Shown here piece by piece: positions 31,101 through 43,100 of a stretch of DNA of 64,000 nt (within the stretch, counting starts at the first letter, position 1; each line of letters opens with the position of its first letter). Both the position numbers and the translations under genes were made by a program. This DNA comes from Trissonchulus latispiculum. Lineage: Eukaryota; Nematoda; Enoplea; Enoplida; Ironidae. The stretch spans positions 1 to 64,000 of the forward strand of contig JASAND010022296.1 in NCBI GenBank assembly GCA_030248195.1, written 5' to 3'. The notes beneath the pieces are model-generated. The model searched no databases. It worked only from the letters and a program-made list of their open reading frames with translations, and was not told the DNA's origin.

Positions 31101-34100
31101 GTAGTGGTGCTGTCTAAAATTTTTAAAATGACAAATAGTTTTTATAAAATACTAATCAAAGTTATAGTCGTGATGATAATAAGATATTAAATAAGCAAGA
31201 AAGTAGCAAATTATAGAAACACAATTTGAACAGTGAAATTGATATAGGAAGTGAAGATATTTGAAGCAAATCTTTCTGAAGTCAACGAGACAAATAAGGT
31301 AGAATTTGTGTCAAAAAGTTCTTATGCTTAAAGTTTTAGCCAAATTTCATACCAATAATGCAATGCCTTTACATACAGCAAACGCATCAATGCGTGCATC
31401 AACCAAAATGGCTTTAAACTGAACAGTTTTCTAATTCTCTTATAAGGTTAGCAATTAACATACTTAATAATTCTTCAAGTTCATGTGAAAACTTTAAGGT
31501 ACAAGAATCTTCAAAAAATCTTTATATATTTCCCTCAGAGATGGAACCTGGGCAAGCTGTAAATGTACTAATACGAAATCATAGTAGTATACGAAGGAGA
31601 GATCCAGACCCTCCCGCATGCGCATGCATCCTCCCTACTTCTCACACTCTCAACTGTCATAGTAACCCTGAACTTAATAGGGTAACCATTTGCATATCCC
31701 AACTGGCTTTTGAAGGGCAAACATTTCAAATACTCGCTGCAGCATTTGGGCTCGTGGCGAAAGTCGCCAATCTTCGTAGCAGAGGAAGTACACGGTTCTA
31801 TGATCAAGGTTAGGTTTTTTCTGAGGAGCACAGCTAACGTTGTAGCCTGAAGCTATGTAGGAATAGGGTGCTGTCATCGAAGAAAAAATTAGCACAAAAT
31901 CACTATGACACTACTTCCTCTGCTACGAAGATTGGCGACTTTCGCCACGAGCCCAAATGCTGCAGCGATTATTTGAAATGTTTGCCCTTCAAAAGCCAGT
32001 TGGGATATGCAAATGGTTACCCTATTAAGTTCAGGGTTACTATGACAGTTGAGAGTGTGAGAAGGAGGGAGGATGCATGCGCATGCGGGAGGGTCTGGAT
32101 CTCTCCTTCCTATACTACTAATCATGTCACTGTGACTGAAACCGAAGGCGTAAAAATCGTGTAGTAAGATTTGATCCGCCCACTGTACGTCTCCCAAACC
32201 ACCCACCTGCCAACTGCGCCAACTTACATCCGCTATCGGCTGGTCGGGCAGTTCGTGAAGGGCATGCACTGACACGCTCTTGATTCGACTCCGGAGTTGG
32301 TCCTCTGCGAGTCGATTGAAGTAGAGCTGCTTTCGTCGCTCAAGATCTACCCCGATGAATTCGACCACTCGACTGAGCCCTTGTGATTCGTCAAAGTCGG
32401 GATGACGAATTTCGGTCAATCGAGCTTTCGGCGAACTGAGCTTGGAGTCGGGAAACTGGCGCAAGTCTGGTGTACTCTGACCTCGATAGCTGTGCGAGCT
32501 CACCTAAAATAAATGGCATTAAAAATAAGAGTAATGTTAGAATGAAGAGGAAAATATGGTAAAAAGGCAATGAAATAAATAAAATATAATTAAGAGAGTA
32601 GAATTACCAAACTCCAGTAAAAGTTATTTTCGCAGGAGATTAAGCTAAAACGAAGACACAGATAGAGACAAGTAAAGTTTAAAATAGAAAATAGAAACTA
32701 CAAGTAAAAGTTTAAAACGTGATAACTCAATAACATCGAGAAGATAGAAAAATGCAACTTTGACTGAAGCAACGCCACAGTAACTTAGTCACAGCGAAAT
32801 TAGCCTTATTACGCGAAAGCTGAGTGAAAGCAATAAACGTTCACTGCAAACTGCATTGCAATAGCAATAAGTTTGCGCCGCTCAAAATTTAGTGAAGAAT
32901 TCTTCTCTACGTTTCTAGCAAACTTTGTAACACAATTGTAGACGACCACTTGAAACTTGACTAACTCCGACTTGCCGACACTTTTGTTTTGACAATTTAC
33001 ATCTACGCTTGACATTCGACTCAATTTTGATAGAAAATTTGGTTTTCAAAATTTTAAAATTTTAAATTTTAATTTCCAGCCCTCCCTAGACGTGTGCGGG
33101 CGGAAATAAGGGACGACCTTATTAAGCTTTAAAGTAAACTCCCAGCAAGCTAGTCGGGGTACAAAGTTTGCGTGATACACAGAACTGGTTTCATTTAAGA
33201 TTTTTGTACTGGAATTTTAAGCTGGCAGTCGATAAAGTTTGTCTTCTATAAGCTCTGAGGCCAAAAGCTAAAAAGCTGTGCTTAAAAAACGGGACCGCTT
33301 GTCTGCGCTGAGTTAGTAGGAGTAGAGAAGGAATCAAAAACTGTCTGTAAGTTTTGCAGAAAGCTAATAGACACTGTAAGAAAACTATGACTAATTGGAC
33401 CACAAGCTTCTAGTTCACTAGGACGGTTAACGACTCCTCCTACTGTTAAATCCATAGCTACTTCCAACATTTTAAGTTTAAATTAATTTACGTTTTACAA
33501 GTTTTACTTTTACAAGTTACAAGATCGACCATTTTAAGCTACGTAATGTTGCTTTTCGTGCAAGATTGAAAGTAAAGAATTAGCCCAGCCGAGTTTCGAA
33601 CCACGGCCCTTCTGCTCCGGAGTCAGACGTGCTAACCAACTACACCACAGGGCCATCAGCTGAACTCCCATTGCAGGCTTATCAATCTTTCCTATGTCGG
33701 CTTCCCTTACAGCTACATAATTAACCAACCTGCCGTTCGGAAAGCAATGATAGAAGTGCTTGTTCCCTAGGAATCACCGGAGATAAAGAGCGAAATCGCT
33801 CAATTGAACTGCTTCTGGACGATTTCGGTGATCTTGTCTTCTGCAGAGGTCGCCTTGGAATCTAAAACAACAAATAAGTAGAAGTTAGCAGTTGTAATAA
33901 GTAGCAAAAATTGACAATCAAACTGGCGGAAATGTTAGGGAAGTTAGTAGTACAGTAACGCAAGTACAGGGACCGAGCTACGCAAACGGAGTCAACTCTG
34001 CTAACCATACATTAAAACGGGGTCCAATTCTGGGGGGGTCTACCCCGAATCTGGCGAAGGGTGTACCCCTGAAAAACTTCCAAAATTTTAAGGGGGTCTA

Positions 34101-37100
34101 ACCCAAAATTTGCAAAAATTGCTAATCTTATAGGTAAATATATATTTGGCCAAAAATTAGTAAAAATGAAGATTTTTAGCGATTTTTAAGAAATTTTTAA
34201 AAAAATCGCTAAATTTTGCTAAAACGAGCAAGTTTTTTGGTAAAAATCACTGAAGGGGTCTACCCTTTCTTCACTTCTGGACGAGAGGGTCTACCCGTTT
34301 TCTGTCGATCTTGGGGTTCTGCATCCCCCCACCATTCCCCCCCCCCACGTTATCCTATGGTGCTAACTTGATTCTCAGATTGCAAATTTGCCCTAAATTA
34401 GATTCGGGTTACTGAAAAATGATCAACGCGTTGTAAAATTAAAAATATTGGGGATTCACTAGGCCTTGCCCCCGGTACCGGCAGCCTTACTAGCGGGCTA
34501 AATAGCGACAATTGGACAATTTTTGATCAAACGTTGGCAATTTTGGGGATAAAGATTGCGGTGAATTGTTACCAATTAGTTTTCATTCTTATTCGAATAG
34601 CAACAGCAAGTGTTTGTTTTAAATTGCAATAAGAGTCGAAAATTTTCAAAAATGCCTAAAAATTCTTCTTCCCATTTTCAGGTCTTTGGCCAGCTCTTGG
34701 CAGTAGTGGTTTAAATCTAGTTAACACTAAGCAATGCACCCATATTAGTAGAAGCAGCTGACATTGTGCTCATCTCATGCAAATTGTAGTAGTAACCTTG
34801 AAATAGTTCCAAATAACAGTTTAGCTTTGACACACCTATTGCCCAAGATATGAACGAAAGATATGAAAAACTAGATGCGGATCAATAATTTTGTTTTCAG
34901 GTCTTTCAGTTTCTTGTAATCATTATTGTGATTACAGCATTTTATTTTGATGTTTTCTAACTTTTATCACATTTTATGAAACGGACTGAACTAAGCCAAT
35001 CACCGTTACTTGTTAATTAATACCTCTATGTTAGCCGGCTGCGAAACTTTCGGCTGGACATTATCTGCAATTAATTGCTCATGCAAACCGCGCAATTTCT
35101 GCACCGATTGATTGAGAGCGGTTCTGTAGGTTTTCAGTTCTTCCTGTCGGTATGACGGTGATATTTCTTCGGGTAAAATTTCCATTGGTTCCAATAGTTT
35201 TCGCTTGGGAGGGGGCGTATCAACATTTTCATCGGGCGGGGGCCATGTCCTAAATTTAGCATTAAGTTTGGGCCAACCATTTACTTGGCCGGAAGGCTGA
35301 GGTTTTGGTGGAACCTGAAATCAGTTTATAAAATAGTTAAATAATTAGTAAAAGCGCCAGATTTTAAAGATTTATTGTTAACTAAGAGTAGACTACTACT
35401 GTAGGACTAAGATACGAGGTTAGCAGCATTAGTTTGCCTTAAGCTAAACATTAACCATGCATTAATGCCCATTAGTTAGCAAATCCAGCAATTGTTTAGA
35501 TTAGAAAAATAAATATCAAATAATGAGTTAGAAATCCAATTGACATTTTTCAATTTTGCAAATATCTGTCCAGTTAAAATGCTGAATTATTTAAAATTAA
35601 TCTTCCTTTAATACTGGCTTAGAGACAACCTGGTACAGACGGCCAGTTTTCCACAAATTTCCATATGTTTAATAAATAATTTAATAAAAATATTTTAATA
35701 AAATATTTTAATTGCTTGTCGATTTTAGGTTCAACGAAATCAGTTTAGAACCTAACCTGAGGCAGTGGCTTAACACCATTTAATGAGACGGAGATTGGCT
35801 CGCTGATTGGCCGTCCTGTCGCCGGGCTGACCGGTCGTAGACTTTTCGAAGGGTCGAATCGAGATTCTTCTCGAAATGTCGAAATTCGGGAAGTCGGCCA
35901 GGGCGATCCGCGCGGGGAAAGACTCCGGGATCGATCCCCACCCAATCGAAACTGACTTCGATATTGGAATTCTTCCTGCCGATTGATTTCCAACAGCGTT
36001 CTTGCACCCTAACATATTCACAAATTATGCATTAAAATTTAAATTAAATGAAAAGATTTGCTGAATCCATTCACGTTGTTTTACTGGATTTTTCAAAACC
36101 GAAAATCTTCAAGCACTAAGGTATTTTATTTTGAAGTCTTTCAATTTTATACCCAGTTGCAAGCACGGATAGCATGCACTACATCTAAATACTAATGCTA
36201 ATTCAATGGAAATAATTCTTATTTTTCACAGCACATGAGTTCAACTAAGCTAATTATTTTGAAACAACGTAAAGGTACAGACTTACCCGAAAGTTAGGAT
36301 AATCTTAAGCACCAGGAATTTCACACCATGCAGAAGAGAGCAGATCCATGTCCAGAAAACAGAGATAGTAGGAAAGAAATGGGGATTCTGGACCCAGTGG
36401 GGGCAAAACCGCAAACAAAATCATGCCAAACAGAAACGAAAAAGAAAGAAACAAAACGAACAAAAATTGTAAACAGCAAACCAAACAATTTTTATAAATG
36501 ATTGAAACTGTGTTATTTATAAAAAATGGTCTAATTTAATTCTGAACAGTGATTGATGGTTAATTGTTAAATGCTCTTTTGTTTATGACATTTTGCAGAT
36601 TTCCTGATGTTGTATATTTGTTTCCTAAATACTTTTCGTTGTTTAGTTCATGTCAACATAGGTTTCTAAGTTTATGAAACTGTTTGGGAATACATTAAAC
36701 TTTCACCTTTATTCAATTTGTGTTCCCGGCTGCCTCTTGCTATTAGTACGAGTTGTATAACCACAAAAAATGCTATAAAAATGAATACTAGACAACAAAA
36801 TTAACTTTGTTTTTGACCTTTCTCAACTCTCAAAATCTTTCTGTGCTATACCTGACCACCATTCTGCACTTCTGCGTAGCCGTCTGGCTGTATGTTAACT
36901 ATCCACTTTTTCATGGCAAAAAAGGGGCAATAAGCACAATGACTATAATAATAATTGGCTTCCAACGGTAGAGGTTCAACAATGCAACAGTGCTAATTAA
37001 GTGAATAATCTGCAACCGGCAAAATATTTGGCGAATACGGTAACCAGAAACCTTAAAACCACTCACAGCAAACGGTGAATAATAATAAATTAAATTTTAA

Positions 37101-40100
37101 AAATCTTATTTTTTACTTTTTTCGCCAAACTTTGACAGATTCAAAAAACCGGGATTAATTTCTTGAAAAGAATTTAGATACTTGAAACTGAAACTTATAC
37201 GATGCTATCAAATTTTGCAACATACTTCCGAAATGGAAATATAAAAAAATTGATTATGTGCTGTATAAAAACGGTTAGAATTTCTACACACATTTTTTGT
37301 CAGACTTTAGATTAAAGGTGAGCACCTGTTCAAACAAGTTGACTCAAAATTAGTCAGAGCTTGTCTCGTTTACCTATTCATTAAATAAATATATACTTAT
37401 TAGCAAAACTAAGCAATTTTCGACTGCCTATGAAAAAATAATTCTAAACGTTGGTGCAGCAAAATGCTCAAAGTGTACAACTAGAGCTCAAAAGATTAAG
37501 TTAAGTGGAATAACCAAGCCCTACTCACGGCTGGAATAAAGCAATTTAAACTTTAATACTGGGGTTGTGAATTGGTGAAATCTGCAATGGCAATTTAGAT
37601 GAGTAATTGAGAAATACTTTTTCAGACACCCTTTTCTCATACAGCTTTGATTCATTTAGTACTAAAAAAGTTTTGGAACTTTTATGATGGGCAGGAAAAA
37701 AGCGTTGAACGCAGAATTTTGTTCTGTGCAAGTTAGGACAAACTTATAAAACTAGTTCCCCGCAAAACTGTGTGGCGTTCAAGTTATGCGCTTTAGCAAT
37801 GCAAACAACCCTATACCAAAACTATTCATTTTATTCAAAAAAATTAAAACATTTATTCAATGCTGACTGGCTGTAGAGTTGTGAGTTGAGGTAAACGTTC
37901 TGTCCAGCCACAGAAAGTCACGTGTAAAGGTATTACACTATGTAAGTCACCAATTGCAGAATTGGGAAACGCTCGGAAATGGGAACGGTTGCATACGTTG
38001 ATAATATCAAGAGTAGTGATGTGCGCTGAGACATTTGCCCGCTCCGGAGCTCCGGCCGGAGCGGGCTGTCGGAGCACCGGAGCTCCGGAGCTCCGGAGCT
38101 CCGCGGAGCTCCGACTGTTAGTGAAGGCAAAACTGCAAAAATTTCGGTTTAAGCTAAAAAGATGTTTAGTCAATAAAAAGCATGCCTACTTGCTGTACTG
38201 TATACTTTTATGATAAAATAAAAATACAATAAAAGTTTTACCGTTTAACTGTTTATTTTCAGATGCTGATTTCATTGCTACATACGAATTACTTGTTCGC
38301 TGTATTTTTGATTTGAAATAAGTTCAGCTTTCAACAATATGTCACAGAATTTTTGGGTTACGTAATTGATTGTGCATACTGCTGTGTTTACATACGTAAA
38401 AGCCCATGTTAGTTTACACTGCAGTTTACTTTAATGTTTCACTTTTTCCAAGATTTCGCAAATTTAGATATTATATTCCGCATGAAATACTGAATATTTC
38501 TTGTAGGAATTTCATCAAATGTATATACCTATACCAAACTTTTCAAATTCATGCATAAAATATTGCAAATCTGACGGGTGTGGACCAGATTTCATTTACC
38601 CACTACGTAGTTAACTTATCGTGAGGATGTATAATACCTAACTGAAATATATAAAATTTCAGCTAACAGAATTTTGATCAGAAAGATAGAAAAGAAAAAA
38701 GTAAAGGAAACAGCTGCAGTTTTTCAAAGTTTACGTACATGGAATAGATTTAACGGAAATGTAATATTTAATGGAACAATTACCAAGTGCGAAATTTAAA
38801 ACGTTTTACGGAATGAATTCCTAAATATTAGAGATGTATTTAATTTTTCTTTCATTTGGAACATGGACAAGTTTAAATTGTCTCCAGAGAAAAGTAACGT
38901 CTTGAGAAGTATATAAGAACGCAGCCTTGGGAAAATTGAAACATTTTTAAGGAGTACGACAACTATGTAAAATTCAATACAGTCTTACGTGCTGTAAGGA
39001 GAAATCGTGGAGTTCAGAGAAAGATCATACTTTCAAAATTTTCTTAGCACCTTCAAAGCTTGCACAAGGCTGCTCCGGATACCCGGAGCTCCGGAGCTCC
39101 GGAGCAGAAGCCCGCTCCGGAGCCCCGAAAATCGGAGCTCCGCTCCGGAGCTCCGTCGGAGCGGAGCTCCGGCGCACATCACTAATCAAGAGTACATAAC
39201 TAAGGGCCTATTTCTTTAAAGATTAAAATGGTCGGATTAAACGGATTAAAAGTCAGCCGGATTAAAATTTTAATTGCTATTTCTTTAATGATGGATTAAA
39301 CGGATTAAACGGATTAAAATTAACTAGTTTAATCCGACCATTTTTAATCCGCGGAATAAACGAGTTGATTTTAATCCGTTTAATCCGCGTAGCTGCACGG
39401 GGATTAAAAACTAGTTGAAAATACAGGCGGCGGATTAAACGGATTAAAATTAATCTTTAAAGAAACAGCGATTAAGCAGGTCGGTTTAAAATTAACTCGT
39501 TGATTTTTAAATCCGAATTGTGAATAAAGAAACAGGATTAGATTAAAATTTTAATCCTAGTTGCATTAAAGAAATAGGACTAAATTTAATCCGTTTAACT
39601 CGCTTAACTCGCTGGACTAAATTTTAATCCGTTTAATCCGAGGTGCTATTTCTTTAATGCGGATTAATTTTAATCTAATCAGTTTAATCTTTAAAGAAAT
39701 AGGGCCTAATAAGAGTATGCCACGAGTAAAAACTATGCTCTGCTCGCTCGCTAACGGCTAACCCCCCCCCCCCCGCAAATCAGCACTTGGTCGAAAGGGG
39801 GTACGCTCACTCGCTCTATGCTTGTGTGTTGAAGCTCGAAAACTAGCTGTTCATGAGCAAATTTCTTTGCAGTGGTGAGTCTAATTTGCGGGGGATTATG
39901 TATTATGTACTCCTGATAATAAGAGAGTAAGTTAATACTCGCAAATAATTTGGTTAATGATAATTTCATAAACCGTCTGGTTTTGAGGGTACCAACCGTA
40001 CAACGAAAACGATCCCCCCTTTAGTAGATAGGCCTAGTGGTCTAGGGGTAAAATGGAGGAGAAAACAGTGGAAATAAGTCATTGTCAATTTATTTTCTTG

Positions 40101-43100
40101 AAAATTTATTAATAACTCGAACTCCATTTAAAACAAGCTGCCTCTTAGTAAGCGTGTTTTCTTTTGTAAATCCTCCCAGCACAAAGCAAACTTATTCAAA
40201 TGAAAGTCGCTTGGCTCTTCGAAGGCTCAATTTTAGATTGGTACAGTTAAATTCTTCGTATTAATTACTCGTAAATTTTAATCGGTTAAATTTCTAAAAT
40301 TTACCGAACCACAAGGCACAGACAACACTACTATGGAAACTGCTGAATTTAAAACATTTTGATAAAATCGCAAAATGCTCACCCTGAAATAAGATTTAAC
40401 AGAGAAACTGTGGTGACTTGACTACACAATATAGCTTTACTGTAGCTATCTAACTCATGTATCGGATCCTAGTCCTTCACATTTTTAAACAATCATTTAT
40501 CATCGAAGCGGCTACTACATTACCGCTTTTCTTAAAATGTCTGTTCAGTGTTAATTCTCTTTAATCTCTGTAAGTAATGCGTTCATACTGTCTTGTGGCC
40601 GGGTTGTATCTCTCCGGTGGCTGTCGATTTCGTCTCTCGGGAAATCGTCGAGGTTCTTGGGGCTGTTCTTGAGGTAGTCCTGGACCAAGGTGTACCTGCT
40701 CAGTCCCATCGCTGGCAGGCCAATACAATGGGTCAAATTCTTTCTCTGTATCTTGGATGCCAGTGAAAGGAGATTTCCGGAGTTTCCGAGAGTTCCAGAC
40801 AGTACCGTCAGAAAGTTTGTAGGTATGGCGTCCCAGGATCCCCATGACTTTCTTTGGCTTACTATACCGTACTTGACCCTTGGGGGCTTGCGGAAGTAGA
40901 GTACGAACGTAGTCTCCAACTTTAACCTCTCCGCTCGCTTCATCTGTCGTCTTGCTTGTCTTCTGATTTCCTTTAGCTTTAAAGTTCTTGTATAAGGGAG
41001 AGTTTAACTTTGTACGGAGTTTCCAGCCAAACATGAGTTCAGCCGGTGATTTGTTGTCGAGACCAATAGGACTTGCGCGAATTGTTGTTAGTGTTTGGGT
41101 AACGGCCTTCTCCCAATGGTAGCCTTCTAGTTGTATTGTTTGAATCCTTTCTTTGAGGGTTCTATTGGCTCTCTCCACTTTGCCGTTTGACTGTGGATTG
41201 TAAAGGGCTGTCAAGTTATGCTTGATGTTTCTTTGAGATAGGTAGTCTTCAAACTGCTGACTTCTGAACTGTGGTCCATTATCGGTAATGATCTCTGTAG
41301 GCAGACCAAATCTTGAAAAAAGGGTTTCCAAAAAGTTTATGACAGATGTTGTGTTTATTGAGCCTGCGGTGCAAGCCTCAATCCAACCAGAGTAATAGTC
41401 ACACAACACTATCAGGTATGGGAAATGTGACGGTGCCGTGGAGAATGGACCCAATATATCGAGTCCTAAACGCTGCCATGGCGAAGTAGTATCTGGTAGG
41501 CTTTGAGTTTCAGTTGACAAAGGTTTTGCGCTCTTATCACTTGTTTGGCAATAGACGCAGGTTTTCACCAAGTCAACTACGTGACGGTCAATGGAGGGCC
41601 ACCAGTAACTTTCTCGCAGAAGTTGTTTCGTCTTGGTAACGCCTGGATGTCCCTCATGGGCAAGATTTAGGATTTTGGGTTGTAGTGCAGCTGGGACCAC
41701 CATTTTCATATCTCCACGGAATATTAATCCATCAACGACGCAGAGATCATCTCTGATATGGTAGAACGGCAAAAGATCAGGCTTTAAATTCTTCTTGTCG
41801 GGCCACCCACGGATTATGAATTTCTTTACTTCATTCAAAAGGACATCTTGAACAGATAGATCCTTTAGTTCATCCAACTGAACTGCTGCTCTTGGAGTGA
41901 GGTAGGCAACGATTCGCTCGTCATCGACCGGTTCTGAAGATTCGGTGGAGCAAGGTAGACGAGACAGAGCATCTGCTGTGACATTCTGGTTTCCAGGCTT
42001 GAATTTGACATTATAATCGTACTGATTCAGTCGTGTGTACGACCGGGTGATGCGCATAGGTCTGTGGCCTTTTCCACCTCCTTCCAGAAGTATGGTCAGG
42101 GCCTGATGATCCGTTATTAGACTAAATCTGAAGCCCCATAGGTAGGTGTGCCATTTCTCTACAGCCCAAACACATGCAAGCGCTTCTCGCTCGCTGGTCG
42201 AGTAGTTTCTTTCTGCAGGCTGAAGAGATCTTGATGCGAAAGCGATCACTCTTTCTTTCCCATCTTGTATCTGACTGAGTACCGCACCAATACCGTATGC
42301 TGAGGCATCAGTGGACACCATGGTTGGACAGCCTGGCTTGAAATGTGCAAGAATTTCTGATTTGGTGATCTGCTGTTTGATATTTTCGAAAGCTGATTGG
42401 GCTTCTGAAGTCCACTGGAATTCGGTTTCTTTGTGGGTGAGTTTGCGTAGTGGGTCTGCTGTGGTCGAGAAATCCTTGACAAATCGCAAGTAGTATGAAG
42501 CCATTCCAAGAAATGTCTTCAGATCAGATTTGCTTCTCGGTGATGGTGTCTTCAGGATTGCTTCTAGGTTCTTCTTGCTTGGTTGTACACCGTCTTTGTT
42601 TAGGTGATGTCCTAGGAAATCCAGTTCGGTTTGTGACAGCGAAACCTTTTCTATCTCAATCCTCATATTTCGGTCTGATAGGCGCTTGAGTATCTCAGTT
42701 AATCTTTCGTCATGTTCTTGCTGATTTTCTCCAGTTATGAGAATGTCGTCTTGGTATACTATGACACCAGGTATTCCGCCAGTATGATTTGCATCATCTT
42801 TTGGAATGCAGCAGCTGATGATACCAAGCCCATCGGTAGTCTTCGGAATTGGAACAGTCCATCTTCGGTAATGAAAGCGGTTAGGGGTCTGCTTTCCGGT
42901 GACAAAATCATTTGAAAATAGGCTTTACTCAAATCAATCTTTGAAAATATTTGGGCTCCTTTTAGAACAGTAAGTGCTTCTTCCACGTTTGGTAATGGAA
43001 ATCGATCTGGTATGACAACATCGTTAAGTTTGTGCAAATCCACGCAGATTCTGATTTTGCCGTTTGGCTTAACGACAACCACCGGCCCGTGTACCCATTC

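Larger units (their letters stand above)
38008..39915. mobile_element. CAAGAGTACATAAT-family MITE carrying two nested insertions
   Basis: The left tip CAAGAG is at 38008. The hAT-type element (38014-39184) duplicated ATCAAGAG across it. TACATAAC continues at 39193, and the Harbinger-like element (39204-39706) is inserted in the next TAA. The rest (TAATAAGAGTATGCC, C run, GCAAATCAGCACTTGG) runs to ATTATGTACTCCTG at 39915. Flanks ATAATAT and ATAATAA are near-identical to the target of the 19551 copy. Lies in intron 6 of the large gene. Confidence 0.7.

Noticed and set aside
31541..32503. Long - strand frame joining exon 10 to downstream sequence, and its + strand mirror
   Set aside because: Past the GTAAGT donor at 32227 the frame runs into an inverted repeat whose other arm gives the same peptide; only 32228-32503 is exon.
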